A DNA stretch of 64,000 nt from Blastomyces gilchristii SLH14081 (taxonomy: Eukaryota > Ascomycota > Eurotiomycetes > Onygenales > Ajellomycetaceae). The DNA lies in assembly GCF_000003855.2 (NCBI RefSeq), contig NW_003101671.1:1626799-1690798 (forward strand), in the 5' to 3' direction. Below the pieces are notes generated by a model. It was not told the origin of the DNA, searched no databases, and saw nothing but the letters and a program-made list of their open reading frames with translations. Shown here piece by piece: positions 36,364 through 48,112 of this stretch (positions within the stretch are counted from its first letter, which is position 1; every line of letters starts with the position of its first letter). The position numbers were made by a program, and so were the translations under genes.

Positions 36364-36801
36364 ATGGCCCTCTCCATCAAGCACCAGCTCCAGCGCTGGA
36401 CCGTCCAACAACTGCACAGAATTGGCTTCACGAAAGTGACTCTGTCCACTCCACTGCCAACCCGTGGGGATGGGTCGACATTTGATATGGACGACGACGA
36501 CGACTATGATGCGCGCTCTGCCCAACTTAGGGAGCATCATGGTCATCCACGCACGCATTCTCACGCCGAGGTATATGAAGGGTCAACGGCGTATGATCAT
36601 ACTACGGACACTTCTTTCTCGACGGCTACTCGTCGGCGAGGGATAAGGGTGTTCCGATTTCTACGTATTCGGGGTTTGAGAGGGTTAGTTTCGTTGCTGG
36701 TGGTCTTTGCTGTGGTCCTGGCATTTTGGAAGGGAGGGTGGTTTTGGTCAGGATCAAGGTTGGGGAAGACGAGCAGACTGGGTGAAGGGAACAAGAGCTG
36801 A
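36364..36801 (+). CDS. Small single-span membrane protein, unknown
   Basis: A single exon of 145 codons from ATG 36,364, preceded by 'agcaaa'. I do not recognise the family. The N-terminal part is hydrophilic with an acidic run (MDDDDDYDAR, residues about 40-49) and a histidine-rich patch. Residues about 106-128 are one strong hydrophobic span (GLVSLLVVFAVVLAFW), preceded by basic residues (RRRGIRVFRFLRIRGLRG) and followed by a short basic tail. A basic flank on the N-terminal side suggests an N-cytosolic, near tail-anchored topology. GC content fits neighbouring genes. No intron needed. Could be a lineage-specific protein; the alternative, a chance ORF, is less likely given the clean membrane segment. 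Confidence 0.55.
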   Translation: MALSIKHQLQRWTVQQLHRIGFTKVTLSTPLPTRGDGSTFDMDDDDDYDARSAQLREHHGHPRTHSHAEVYEGSTAYDHTTDTSFSTATRRRGIRVFRFLRIRGLRGLVSLLVVFAVVLAFWKGGWFWSGSRLGKTSRLGEGNKS

Positions 36802-37014
36802 TCGAACAAGTTGTTGTGAGGGGATCGGGTGTGGAGATGGCCATTTCTAGAGCCTACCTCCGCTGAAAGTCATACAGGCGAGGAGGTCGGATATTTATTT
36901 CCGTTGAGAGTGTGGGTGGGCCTGTTGGTCGTGTGCTAGTTGATCGATGAGTAGCAGCAGCAGGAGCAGCAATGGACAGTTGAAGAAAGTGGAATTTCGA
37001 AGGTATCTCGTCTT

Positions 37015-37050
37015 ATTATTACTATCCCTATTATTATTATTATTATTATA
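37015..37050. repeat. (TTA)n microsatellite
   Basis: TTATTATTACTATCCC then five or more TTA units. Simple repeat. Confidence 0.8.
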
Positions 37051-37788
37051 CTTATTTTAATTTAAAAGCTAACATTTCATGGATATTGTATCAGGCAAGA
37101 TATACTTATCGTGTAGATCGTATCCTTTCCGTCCTCCTCCATTCCTCTTTCTTTGGAATGAGTCCAACTGAATCTATTTTCCCCCTGCATCTGTTGATGA
37201 GGTGCAAATCACTTATCCCCCTCATATTTGAGCCTATACCAAATGGACAGATTCAAACTCAACAATGGAGAAAGGAATGAGAATTTAGCCGATCCCAAAG
37301 GAGGGCCGAGTATAACTAGAAGCCGTTCTAGGTATTAAACTCACCCGCGGTTCAGGTGTATATATAGTGAGACCTCTAGGCCTTCCTATGAATGCAGCTT
37401 AAAAAACAGCATACGGTTGATATTTGTTACATATATTATATATGCCAAAGGTTTCTAGTATTCAGTGCGTGATTAGGGATGATGCCTCAATGTGCAATTG
37501 CACCCCAGTTTTGTTCCGTATTTTTGCGGAGTTGTTTAATAGTTATGATTCAATTTCGAACTGAAAAAGTGAGGTGGGTAGCATTTGCCCAAGGCGCTGC
37601 TTTTCTTGTTTGACAGATCGCCTTACCATCTGATTTTCGTCCGCGTGCATGAAAGCAGAATATCTCGGCGAACAGCAAAGCAGAAGTGATATAAATGATA
37701 ATTCGGGCTGAGATGTGCGTTTCAGTGTTTCCAATTGTCAGGTCAGGTTTTCAACCTATCTGGTGCATAGCTGAACATACCACGAGAG

Positions 37789-37818
37789 GATGATGTCACC
37801 TCGTTAGGTGTCATCATC
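37789..37818. repeat. 30-bp hairpin
   Basis: GATGATGTCACCT - CGTT - AGGTGTCATCATC: 13-bp arms pairing at 12 positions round a 4-base loop. No T run follows, and it is not near a gene end. Confidence 0.7.
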
Positions 37819-38406
37819 AATAACAACCAGGTGAATATGAACAGCATCAGGTTAACATACATATTGCTGCACATTTATCAGGCGCGGTCTGCCGTGGATG
37901 TAGATATCCTAGGACTTGTGGATGTCGGAGGAGTTCTCTCTATAGCCTAGTTAACGCAAGAGTGCCACGTAAGATATCTACTAATTCCCATGACAGCAGA
38001 GCCAAAGTACCTGAGGCAGACGGCAAAGAATAACTTCATTCATGTAGTTGAATCTGAACTCTTGTTGGTTTCGAGATAAACGATGCAGATGATGCCGTGT
38101 TGATTCGTCGTTCGCTGGGGTTAGGGCAAGATGTACCACGTGATTAGGCTAGCGGCTGCAGCTAAGAAGCAAAATTCTTCCCGTCCCGTCCAACCTCAAC
38201 CTTCAAACCTCCACCAACAGGAAAAATCCAAGCAACGAATAAAACTCCTCAGGAGCAGAGTATTATTCTAACTTGGGCCACTCAGGTTTAACTGTTTGAA
38301 TGCCTGCTGCCTCGTTTAGTGCTCAATCCCTGACGACTAAATCCCCTAATACCCCTCTATCCCCCCCTCCTCACCTTTCCTTTGTCCCTTCTTTTGTGCC
38401 TTGTGA

Positions 38407-38604
38407 AGGCCGCAATTCGTCACCATTCCGTTCCTCGTGGTTTCTCGATCACTCTTGACTTCTCTCAAACCCCAGTTTGAACGACTAGCAGCTGGCTCTG
38501 CCTTATCCCAACACCTCACCCCCTCTCAATTACGCGCAAACCACTCCACTCCACATTCACCCTGCTTGATTCTCTACCGCACTTTCGCAAGTAGAAAGAA
38601 GAAA
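38407..38604 (+). other. In-frame, ATG-less, presequence-like extension upstream of OLA1
   Basis: After a TGA at 38,404 the OLA1 frame is open for 66 codons up to the ATG at 38,605, with no ATG inside. The reading (for example GTG at 38,437 onward: VSRSLLTSLKPQFERLAAGS, later ILYRTFASRKKK) is rich in Arg, Ser and Leu with one acidic residue, as in mitochondrial presequences. Could be a non-AUG-started isoform, an untranslated leader, or chance. Confidence 0.35.
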
Positions 38605-40344
38605 ATGGCTCCCAAGAAACCGGTTAAAGAAGAGAAAGTTCCCTTGGGTCGCCCAGGGAATAACTTGAAGAGTGGTATCGTATGTGGGGACCAACTACTA
38701 ATAATGTCAATTTTGCTGTACTGCTTTTTCTTCTTTTGATTCCTGCCTTTGCACCACTCCCCTCCGCTTGCTTGCCTTCTGTTATTCCCCATGTGATTCC
38801 TCTATAATCTTCCCCTCCATTTACCCCCAGTTCACAATGCAATGCATCTTACCAGACTTTGGTTTACTGACCTCTGGCAATTTCAGGTTGGTCTAGCGAA
38901 TGTTGGCAAATCCACACTTTTCCAAGCTATTACAAGATGTTCGTTGGGTAATCCTGCGAACTTCCCCTTTGCAACCATTGACCCTGAAGAGGCCCGTGTC
39001 ATTGTTCCGGATGCACGGTACGATTGGCTATGTGAACATTATAAACCAAAGTCCAGGGTACCTGCAAACTTAACGGTATATGATATAGCTGGTCTAACTC
39101 GAGGCGCCTCAACCGGTGCTGGTCTCGGAAATGCTTTCCTGTCACATATTCGTGCTGTGGATGCTATCTTCCAGGTCGTTCGATGTTTTGACGACGCAGA
39201 AATTATTCATGTCGAGGGTGATGTCGATCCCGTTCGGGACCTGAACATCATCAGCGAGGAGCTACGGATCAAAGATATTGAATTCGTCGAAAAGGCTCTC
39301 GAAGCCCTTGCAAAGCAAACTAGGAGAGGAGGCCAGAGCTTAGAGATAAAAAAATTGAAAGAGGAGGAGGCCACTGTTGGCAGGATTCTGGAGTGGCTGA
39401 AGGAGGGCAAGGATATTCGAAAAGGGGATTGGACTCCTAAAGAGGTATGTTCTAACTTGCAGCCTTGCATTTTTTTTTTTCCGTTACGTTATTTCCTTCT
39501 CGTGCAATTACCATGATGAACAAGAGCACAACGCTCGATATAATCCCAGCTCTTCGAATGGCCTCGTTTTTATATCTCACGTTTGAGGCCATATTGAGAT
39601 TTGAATCCAACCCTGATAACAATTTCACTTTTAATATACTCTACCCATTTCTGATGTTGCTTTGGTGGAGGGCCCATTGACTAACTACGACTGGACAAAA
39701 CATAGGTTGAAGTAATTAACCCTCTATTTCTCCTGACTGCTAAGCCAGTTGTGTATTTGGTCAACCTCAGCGAAAGGGACTATATCAGGCAAAAGAACAA
39801 GTACCTGCCGAAGGTTGCAGAATGGATCAAAACCAACTCCCCCGGGGATCCTATAATCCCAGTCTCTGTATCTTTCGAAGACAGACTTACCCGCTTCGAA
39901 AATGATGCCGCTGCCGAGGAGGAATGCAAAAATCTTGGAACCAAGTCGGCGCTCCCCAAGATCATTTTAACTATGCGACAATGTCTTCAGCTTGGCAGCT
40001 TTTTCACCACTGGCGCTGATGAAGTGAGACAATGGACTATCCGAAAGGGCACCAAAGCTCCCCAAGCTGCTGGTGTCATTCACACTGGTGAGTCCATATC
40101 CCTTTTAAACCTCCACTATTTTGTGATCCCGCTGCCCCACTTGAGTAAAATCTGACATATTTTTTGTGTTGCAGATTTTGAGAAAACTTTCATTCAATGT
40201 GTTGTGTTCAACTATGATGTGCTACGAGAGTATGGGGACGAAGCAGCTGTCAAAGCTGCTGGGAAGGTTCTTACGAAGGGCAAAGATTATGTTGTGGAAG
40301 ATGGAGATATTGTCCTGATTAAGGCTGGTGCCGCAAAGGCATAG
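38605..40344 (+). CDS. OLA1: Obg-like ATPase 1 (YchF family)
   Basis: Four exons: 38,605-38,679; 38,887-39,444; 39,706-40,087; 40,175-40,344; product 394 aa, the normal family length. The start [20 protein letters not shown] is family-typical. P-loop GLANVGKST at residues 27-35, split just before by intron 1; DIAGL is the G3 motif; the fourth motif reads NLSE instead of NKxD, the mark of YchF proteins that prefer ATP over GTP. A coiled-coil region precedes it ([23 protein letters not shown]). The C terminus is a TGS domain ([29 protein letters not shown]). OLA1/Ybr025c is a cytosolic, ribosome-associated ATPase linked to translation and stress responses. Its neighbour downstream, TMA20, is also a translation factor on the same strand. 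Confidence 0.96.
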
Positions 40345-40714
40345 GTGGACTCCCAGTAAAGCATATGGGATCTTTGCCTTTTGGCTATTTAGCAGGCTGG
40401 CTCAATAAATACAAATAATTATAATGTGAGCAGGAACCACAACTCCTCCATATGGCCCTTTTTCCATCTAGATACGTAGATTGTGTGACCGCATTCATGC
40501 TGTGACTCTGCGAGGCGCCAGTAGATCACAATTTTTACGTATAGCCCCCGCGTCGGGCGCTTTGTGCCACTTGCGCAACAAAAAGTAAGCGGGCGGAAGT
40601 TGGTCCCAGACGTCAACTTAGTCGATAGAAGATAGAAGCATTTAGACCATAGACCCGGACACTAGAATCTGACAATTTCCTTTTGTCAGTCTGTCCGCTG
40701 TGCTTCTATTTACA
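40345..40714. other. Intergenic region OLA1-TMA20
   Basis: 370 bp holding the OLA1 3' end (AATAAATACAAATAATTATAA at about 40,404 is polyadenylation-like) and the TMA20 promoter. No other feature seen. Confidence 0.5.
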
Positions 40715-41617
40715 ATGTTTAAAAAAGAGTAAGGATTGCCCACCCTGTCTCCGCGTTCTCCGTATTGCATCGGATTCAAAACTGCCCCGCCCGCTCTACA
40801 CCAAGGGGAGAGAGAGCTTCAAAGCAGATGGACGAGATATTGCTCCGCTCTATCGGAGAATGCTCGTGTTTTGATAGCGTTTTGATATATATCCTTTGTC
40901 TCCAGTTTCTGTTTCCTATCAAAAAAAAAAAAAACCTACTTACAGCTTTCTTCCAGTGTCTCCTTAGGCGCAAGGTCCAAAGTCAAATCCTCCGTCCAGC
41001 GCGCTATCAAACAAAAGCTCGTCGAGACATATCCCGGCTTTGAGCCCTATATCGATGAGCTAATACCCAAAAAGGCTTCGCTGGAGGCTGTCAAGCTGTG
41101 AGTTGCGAGATCCAGCCCACAACTACACACTCCTATCTCGGCCACATCACACCTTTACCCTCACCACGCACCACATTGACTAATCACAGTTCAATTCCGC
41201 AGACACGTCCCAGACCGCGTAACCCTCTACACAATCGACTCGCGCCCCATCCTCTATCAATCATTCGACAACCCTCCGATCCCCCACCTGCGAGTCCTAC
41301 ACCAATTCCCCGATGCCGTCCATACCATCGGCATAGACCGGGGCGCCATCCGCTTCGTCCTCTCGGGCGCTGCACTCATGGCCCCCGGCCTCACTTCAGC
41401 CGGCGGCAGCCTGCCGGACCCCGCGAACAATCCCGGCGAAAGAGAGATTGAGGCTGGGGAAGTGGTGGCGATTAAGGCGGAAGGGAAGGAGGAGATTTGC
41501 ATGGTTGGGCCGTTGAAGGTGGGCACGGAGGAGATGAAGAAGAAAGGGAAAGGGGTTGTGATGGATGAAGGGCATTATTTGGGGGATGGGCTCTGGAAGA
41601 TTGAACTTGTGGGGTGA
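40715..41617 (+). CDS. TMA20: Translation machinery-associated protein 20 (MCTS1/MCT-1 homologue)
   Basis: Three exons: 40,715-40,728 (only MFKK plus two bases), 40,957-41,097 and 41,203-41,617; 189 aa, close to the 181 of human MCTS1. Exon 1 is inferred from the conserved MFKK start, a GTAAGG donor and exact phase with exon 2 (DVSLGARSKVKSSVQRAI). Further motifs: ETYPGFEPYIDELIPKK, and the PUA domain with DRGAIRFVLSGAALMAPGLTS and GHYLGDGLWKIELVG. Tma20 works with Tma22 (DENR) in 40S recycling and re-initiation. Intron 1 is long for this gene (228 nt) and contains a run of 14 A. The fungal protein has a short insert (GGSLPDPANNPGEREIEAGE) in the PUA domain. Confidence 0.94.
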
Positions 41618-42337
41618 GGTGCTGGGTGGGGTGAGGGAAGAGAGGGGTTTTACTTCTGTCTTTTTTTTTTTGCCTTCCCGTGGAATTTTTTTTCCCTGGT
41701 TCTCTGCTTGGTTTAATTTGTTATGGCTTGAGGCGCTTTGGGTTGGCTGTGGTTGATCGTGATTCATTTGAGTGGATATCGATAACTACCTATCATCCAG
41801 ATGTTTACATTCTGGATAGGAATGGACCCAAATATCTTGGATTGAGTGATATTCTCATCTCAACCTATCTGGATATACGATTTCTTCCCCTTTAACACAT
41901 AATGGTAGGAAGAATGAGGGATAACAGAATGAAGCTTAATAATCCGCCCGATATTGACGACCTCAAGAACCTGTTTTCGTACATATCTAAGTACAGAGGT
42001 GGCTATAAGTACTTATAGAGGCCAGATACGAAGAAAATTCTATTCTAGAGGCTAAAACAAGACCAAATAAAGTCTCAAATTAACTAACCTACGCACTTGT
42101 GAAAAACCTCCTGTCCATGCTACAATGGGATGAATGAAAGTTAAACGAAACCAAGGTAGGAATACACGAGGCCAAAACGCTGAGACGTAAATACGTATAT
42201 ATATATATCAATAAATGAGCAGCAACAATAGTAAAGAGGAGGATATAAGTAAAAGAAAACGCAATGCGCTAAGGGGTAATTAATCACGGTAAGGTTTACC
42301 CCAACATATGAGGCAGAGCTGCTGGTAGGGATGGCGA
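41618..42337. other. Convergent intergenic region TMA20-RIC1
   Basis: 720 bp between two gene ends facing each other. T-rich TMA20 3' UTR, then AT-rich sequence with a short (TA)n run near 42,196. No gene seen. Confidence 0.5.
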
Positions 42338-45300
42338 TTAGGAAGCAAGGTTGTCTGTAGAATGGTCTCTGTCCTCATCAGCAGGATCGGTTTTGGATTG
42401 TTGTGAGATGGACGGTGATAGAGTTGCTGACGTGCTAGGAGGGATAGACGGAGTAAGCACGCCGTTTCTTCTACTGTGTCGCCGACTACCAATACTATTA
42501 GGCGAGAGTGATGCAGGGTCTTGTTCAGGTAGAGTGAGGGCCAGCCCCAAGGTTCCACTGGAGGACACGGTTCTGTTGCCGGTCCGATTTACGCCTAAAG
42601 GGTTTGGCGACGGCTGGTCTCCCCTTCTCAATCCAACCTTAACGACGGCACGCTGGAGCATCTCCCCGGAATCATCTAGGGCGATCACGAAACGGGCTAG
42701 CTCCCCGCATAGCTCCCAGTCGCCCTTCTGTGAAGCTAGTCTGAGAAGACGGACGACGGAATCTTCAATTCCCTTGTCGGCACCTCCGTCCTCTTTCTCG
42801 TCAAATGCCTGAAGTACCAATAAATAGCCTCCAGCTGTCTTCAGGGAGTTTAATCTGAGAGCTTGTTCGAATAGTTCCTTTGGAGGAGGAAGGTGAGCGA
42901 ACAGGGTACGCCATGATCGAAGTTCTGTTTTTCGGGTACACTGAACAAGAATCTCCAGATAAACATCGGTTGGGATAGCGGACTGCAAGAAGGAAAGCAC
43001 GGTAGGTAGCAGCTGGTGACTTGCTGTTCCATCCTGCTGGGCTTGGCGTTCTTGATTGTCTACTTCATCATCCAGCACATGGTGCAGTAGTATTTCTAGT
43101 GCGTGGGGGAAATAGGATAAATGTGAGTAATGATGGCAGAGGGAGAGAGCTGATGGCGTGTCGAGCTGGCTTAAGTTGTGTTGGAGGAGGTACGGTAGGA
43201 ATAGTTGTGTCTGATAACATGTTAAAGTCAGGGAACTAGCGATTCTATCTGATGGGGAGTATGACTTACTCTAATGGCAAATCGAAGGAGGGAAAACGTA
43301 ACATCTCGTCTCTGAATCATTTCAGGCTCAGCACCAAGCACAACGCCTTTATTAAGAAGTATAGATAATGGGTAAAAGTCAACTGGTATAGGCAAGGGCT
43401 TCACTGTTTCATTTTGAGAGCCCCTGACTGGACGGAGAACATCCAGTACATCACTCCACACAAGTAAATCTTTGCCACAAAAGATCCACAAAGAATCTCT
43501 TAAAGATATGTTAGTCTGAGACGCGCTAACTGCGGTTCCCACTGCCGGAGTGGTTGGTTCGTCGGAGGGCGGAGCAAAGTTGAAGGACAGCTGATCACGC
43601 ATTAAAATGTAGTACTCCACATCGTGGGCAACAATGCGCATGTCATATTTCAAATCGCCCGCTTCCGAAACTGATGGTTGTAGCAATACAAGCTTTCCAT
43701 CAACGAGGAATAGAACTGATGCGACAGAAACATCCTGGGAAGGGTCACCATCTCCTTTGAACCGTGTTAGTTTTCTTAGACCAAGTTGAAGACGAGAATG
43801 GAAAGTTGCTTACGGAGCTGGCTGTCAGGCAATACCCAACTGATGGCCCGAACTCGTGTAGGAGCTCTAACGATGCCATGAAAGGCTATCTGACCAACTT
43901 GAACAAGGCTGATTCTCGTTTGCGTAGCATTTATCACATAGTGATATAATATATTGTCATATGTGTAGACCAAGAGCGAGTCTTCCCCGGAAGGTCCGAT
44001 GAATACGGCAGGCGCAGGAAGAGTCTCGGTATATAGCACAGAAGAACTGCTAAGGGAAAGCTCACGAGAGTATAGCCGCAACTATGCCAATTAGTTTTAA
44101 GGTCCGGAATTAATTTAGAGAGAATTAGAACATATACCTCGTAGGAATTATCACATTCAACAGCAGCAATTAAGATATGTCCATACCAACACAACCCGCC
44201 CTGAACAGCAAAGGAGTCTTCAGCCTTCGGGTCATCGAACGTTTTCCATCTCCCACTTTGGACACTATAATGAGCAAGTCCTCTTCTGCCGGCAATTGCC
44301 ACATATCGGCCATCCTGAGAAACAATACAAGACCGGATTGGCCATTGCGCATGGAGGTAAGCAGGGGGATACTGGGCGTGATGCCAAAGGTAATCTTTAC
44401 CCGATATAGTAGTGAGGTCTGGTAAGTCGTGCCCGCGATACAAAATGATTTCTGTTCCCGTTTGCAGTAGCGCTCTCGCCATGTTCGCTGAGGAGAAGCA
44501 TCCAGTTAGAGCGCTGCGAGCTGTTTCTAGCACCCAGATATGGCTATCCTCCGGTGCTGTTAGGATAATGTATGAACCACCACCAATCCAAGAACCCATA
44601 GAGACTCCAGTCAGCCAAGCCTCGCCATTCTTGGTAGCTAGATCACGGTCAGTGGCAAAGCTAGTTCCTCCAGGTTTACCAAATACACTCCATGTAGTCC
44701 AGCCGTACTTATAGCCCGCGAAAAGGCAATAGCCATCAGGAGAATAGCTCATAAATGATCCAGGACCCATAGAAGCTGGTGACGCAGGGAGCTCAAGTTT
44801 ATGTGAAAGGGGTATGTTTCCCATGTAGTCTTTCGCTACGTAGACGTACACCTCACGGTTTGCACAGGCTACGGCGAGTAGGGAAAACCGCGCATTCACA
44901 GCCACGTGAAGGGCTTTTTGTCCGTCATTTTCAGGGGTATGGAATCTATGGCCCCTGAACTGGGACTTCGATTCAGACGAATGTTCCGCGTCATCCCTGA
45001 GGCGCTGTACCGCATAAGTTTGGCCATCGCTCGTAATCCACAGAAAAATGTTCATAGCACGGTCGTAGACCATATCTACAATTGTAGACTTCTTAGAAAT
45101 AAACGGGATCCTGCTTAAGAGCTCCGTGCTCGTTTGATGTCCAGTATCATCGGGAGTCCATCGAATTAACTGGATAGCGGCTGGCTTCACCGTCGCCACC
45201 ATCAGCTCATTGTCCAGTGCCAGTGCCTTGCTAATTCCTGCATCCACCTTTATGGCAACCCTGAAACGAAAACTAACTTCCAGAATGGCAGTTGTTTCCT

Positions 45301-45862
45301 CCGTGACGAAATGACGACCAGAGTGCTGGCGGCGTGGGTTGGAATGGAAAGGGAAACGCTGTTGGTAAACGTGTGAATTGGCATCTGTTGCGATGGAGTA
45401 GGTGATTAAATATCCATGGAGAGTCTGTACAACAACAATGGCGGAGTCGGGACGTAGAAGTAGCGCCGCATTTGGGCCGTATTTTTCCAATGAGATGTCG
45501 GAACGCTTGACTGCGGCCACCACAGCTGTCGGCTATAAATGTATTAGAACATCAAATTTAAAAATCAAGATGAATACATAGCGTACTCTAGTTTGCCAAA
45601 TTGCAATGGAGGACTTTGTCATCGTGGCGAACAAGTGCCCGCTACGGGAAACGCAAAGGCCAGTTATGGGTTCGTCTACCCAGCATGCTCCGCTCCCGAG
45701 GCCGCTCTCGGCGGCGGTCCTGCTGCGTTCCGCACGGGAGCCCTGGTCTCCGCCCTCCCGGGAGCTGCCAGCATCGCTTTGCGCATTATCGTCGACTTCC
45801 GGTAGTTGAATACCAGGGCCATTAACCGCATAGACTCGAGGGACTCCATTTGGCCAGTACAT
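42338..45862 (-). CDS. RIC1: Ric1, subunit of the Ypt6/Rab6 GEF complex
   Basis: Five exons on the minus strand: 45,862-45,587; 45,532-44,138; 44,081-43,814; 43,754-43,270; 43,210-42,338; four introns of 54-59 nt; 1,098 aa. The start MYWPNGVPRVYAVNG is the typical Ric1 N terminus; an upstream in-frame Met (45,979) exists but precedes this conserved start. The N-terminal half is beta-propeller-like (TSDGQTYAVQ, SYSPDGYCLFAGYKYGWTTWSVFGKPGG, VSQDGRYVAIAGRRGLAHYS). The C-terminal half is helical, with the RIC1-domain segments LLQHNLSQLDTPSALSLCHHY, FPHALEILLHHVLDDEV and EILVQCTRKTELRSWRTLF. The tail is Ser/Pro-rich and probably disordered. Ric1 with Rgp1 activates Ypt6/Rab6 at the Golgi for endosome-to-Golgi traffic. 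Confidence 0.95.
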
Positions 45863-46324
45863 CGCTGGGAATAACGCGCTGGCTAGAAACGAAGGAAGAT
45901 GACGTATCGCATTGGACCATCTTTGGACCAACGGCAGATTTTTTAAAGCAACCTCTAGCAAGCCAGGTCTGACAAGCAACAGCCATCCATGGCCCCGTTG
46001 ATCTTCCCAGAGTAATGTTCAGGTGATACCAGATATGTCAACCCGCAGCTGTTGTTAGTTAGCCTTTACCTAGGAGCTAGTCTGGAGTTGGAACGCTTGG
46101 CGGGGAAAGCTACGCTACGGTAGTTAGATCTTCGCGAATCACGTGGCAAGCCGAGCTTCTAGAACTTCCGAACGGCGAATTGCCCAGAGGGGAATCCAGT
46201 AGAATCAAACAGCTACTACTATTTTCCAACAAGACGAAGCACTGTGAAGAGTGTCAGCTTATCCGACGGCCTGTACTGTCGAAATTATATACTGTAACGA
46301 GGGTTCACTTAGCCCTCTTTGAAA
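45863..46324. promoter_or_regulatory. Divergent promoter region RIC1/SGT2
   Basis: 462 bp between two divergent starts. It holds a CACGTG box at 46,140-46,145 (context ATCACGTGGC). No TATA box seen. Shared regulation is possible but not shown. Confidence 0.45.
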
Positions 46325-47561
46325 ATGGTAATAGCAACCATTCCTTTTGTGTTTCATTTTTCCTTAAATCACCCCGCAGCATGAAACTGATATCTCTTTC
46401 TTCAGGCCCCAACAGAATCCAAGAAGCGCTTGGCTCTTGCAATAATAGATTTTCTCAGTGGTAGTCTTAAAGATGGAACCCTTACCGCGGACGACGCAGA
46501 ATCTATAGAAATCGCGCAGTCATGTATCGCAGATACGTTCAAGGTCGACCCTTCAGACAAGTCTGCCATGCAGGATGCGCTTGGAGGCCAAAGTCTTGCA
46601 ACGATCTACAGCGTATATGAGAAACTGAAAGGCAAAGGTTCCGCAACAACACCAAGCGCTGCAAGCGAGACAAAGCCAGCAGCAACCCCTCAAAAAGGGA
46701 CACCAAACGAGGAATCGGAGAAGTTAAAATCACAGGGCAACGCAGCCATGTCGCGCAAGGACTATCCTACTGCAATTTCCCTTTATACACAGGCTCTTAA
46801 CATTGCACCCTCGAACCCGATCTATCTCTCCAACCGCGCGGCCGCCTACTCTGCTTCCGGAAACCATACCAAGGCTGCGGAGGACGCTGAAATTGCCGTG
46901 GCCGCGGACCCAAAATATGTTAAGGGGTGGAGCAGACTTGGCCTGGCTAGATTTGCGCTTGGCAATGCCAAGGGCGCTGCGGAAGCGTATCAGAAGGGCA
47001 TTGATGCCGAAGGAAATGGCGGCAGCGAGGCTATGCGCAAGGGGCTGGAGACTGCAAAGAAGCGTATTGAGGAAATGAAGAAGGAGGAGAATGAACCCCC
47101 CGCTGAAGACGTTGATGATTCCTCTGGTTCCTCGCGTGGAGCAGGAGGTGCTGGTGGAATGCCGGACCTTTCAGCTCTTGCGGGAATGTTTGGAGGCGGT
47201 GGTGCGGGAGGAGGGGCAGGCGGTATGCCTGATTTTAGCTCGATAATGAGCAATCCCATGTTTGCCAGCATGGCGCAGAATCTTATGAGCAACCCTGACA
47301 TGATGAGTAACCTCATGAATAACCCGCGCATTCGACAAATGGCGGAAAGCTTTGGTGCGGGCGGAGGTGGTGCTGGTCCTGGTGGTCAGGGTGGAGGACT
47401 TCCAGATATGGCCAGCATGATGAATGACCCCAATATTGCTGAAATGTAAGTGGTGATTTGACTATTTATAAACGTTGATTTTAATGGCGCTAATTGACTC
47501 GTGTAGGGCAAGAAATTTGATGGGCGGAGGTGCTGGACGTGGTGCAGGGAGAGGAGCTTGA
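46325..47561 (+). CDS. SGT2: Small glutamine-rich TPR co-chaperone Sgt2 (SGTA homologue)
   Basis: Three exons: 46,325-46,327 (the ATG alone), 46,406-47,445 and 47,507-47,561; 365 aa. Exon 1 is inferred: ATG followed at once by GTAATA, and exon 2 opens with APTESKKRLALAIIDFLSG, the usual Sgt2 N terminus, with no ATG of its own before codon 46. Residues about 1-75 are the dimerisation/Get4-Get5 binding domain; about 103-215 hold three TPR motifs (SEKLKSQGNAAMSRKDYPTAISLYTQAL, AAYSASGNHTKAAEDAE, WSRLGLARFALGNAKGAAEAYQKG); then a Gly/Ala-rich linker with Met-rich repeats (MSNPMFASMAQNLMSNPDMM) that bind hydrophobic segments. Sgt2 passes tail-anchored proteins to the GET pathway. The last intron lies in the ATG|TAAG context, so reading through gives a stop after NIAEM. 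Confidence 0.93.
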
Positions 47562-48066
47562 TTCCGCCACCTAAATTTGGAGCATGTTTAATATGGTAGC
47601 ATTTCGTTTGAATCGTGAAAATGGTGTTTTTATTAGCTTCATATAGCAATGGATGTAGTGCTGTTACATTTTAATAATAAACAGATCGATATCCCTATAT
47701 TTTATTCTCTACTTATCGTTCCGGGCCGCTATGTCTATCCCGTAAACTCCCTCTTCCTTGCTTCAGCGGCAGAAATAGCTACGCCAAAGACCCAAACACG
47801 CTGTGAGGTAGAATTTCATGGAAAAGAGAACATCTATGATCAATTTTAAGGATGTAAAAAAACCAATGAAAAAGAGACGATCCTGATAAGGAATTCTTTT
47901 GATAATATTTTAAACAAGCTCTCACGTTTCGACCTATGATGCCCTGTATAGAGAAAACGCTAAACAAGAAACGGACGCGATCCAAAGTTGCCATATATAC
48001 AATATAAGAGGAGAGGGAGGATATGAGAATAGTTCTGCTGAGAATACGTAAGAAAATAATAATTAG

Positions 48067-48112
<46 letters not shown>

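Larger units (their letters stand above)
36802..38604. other. Intergenic region
   Basis: About 1.8 kb with no convincing gene. Contains an AGC-type triplet run (about 36,952-36,973), a (TTA)n microsatellite (about 37,015-37,050), a 30-bp hairpin at 37,789-37,818, and from about 38,100 the OLA1 promoter and leader, with a CACGTG box at 38,137-38,142. Confidence 0.5.
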
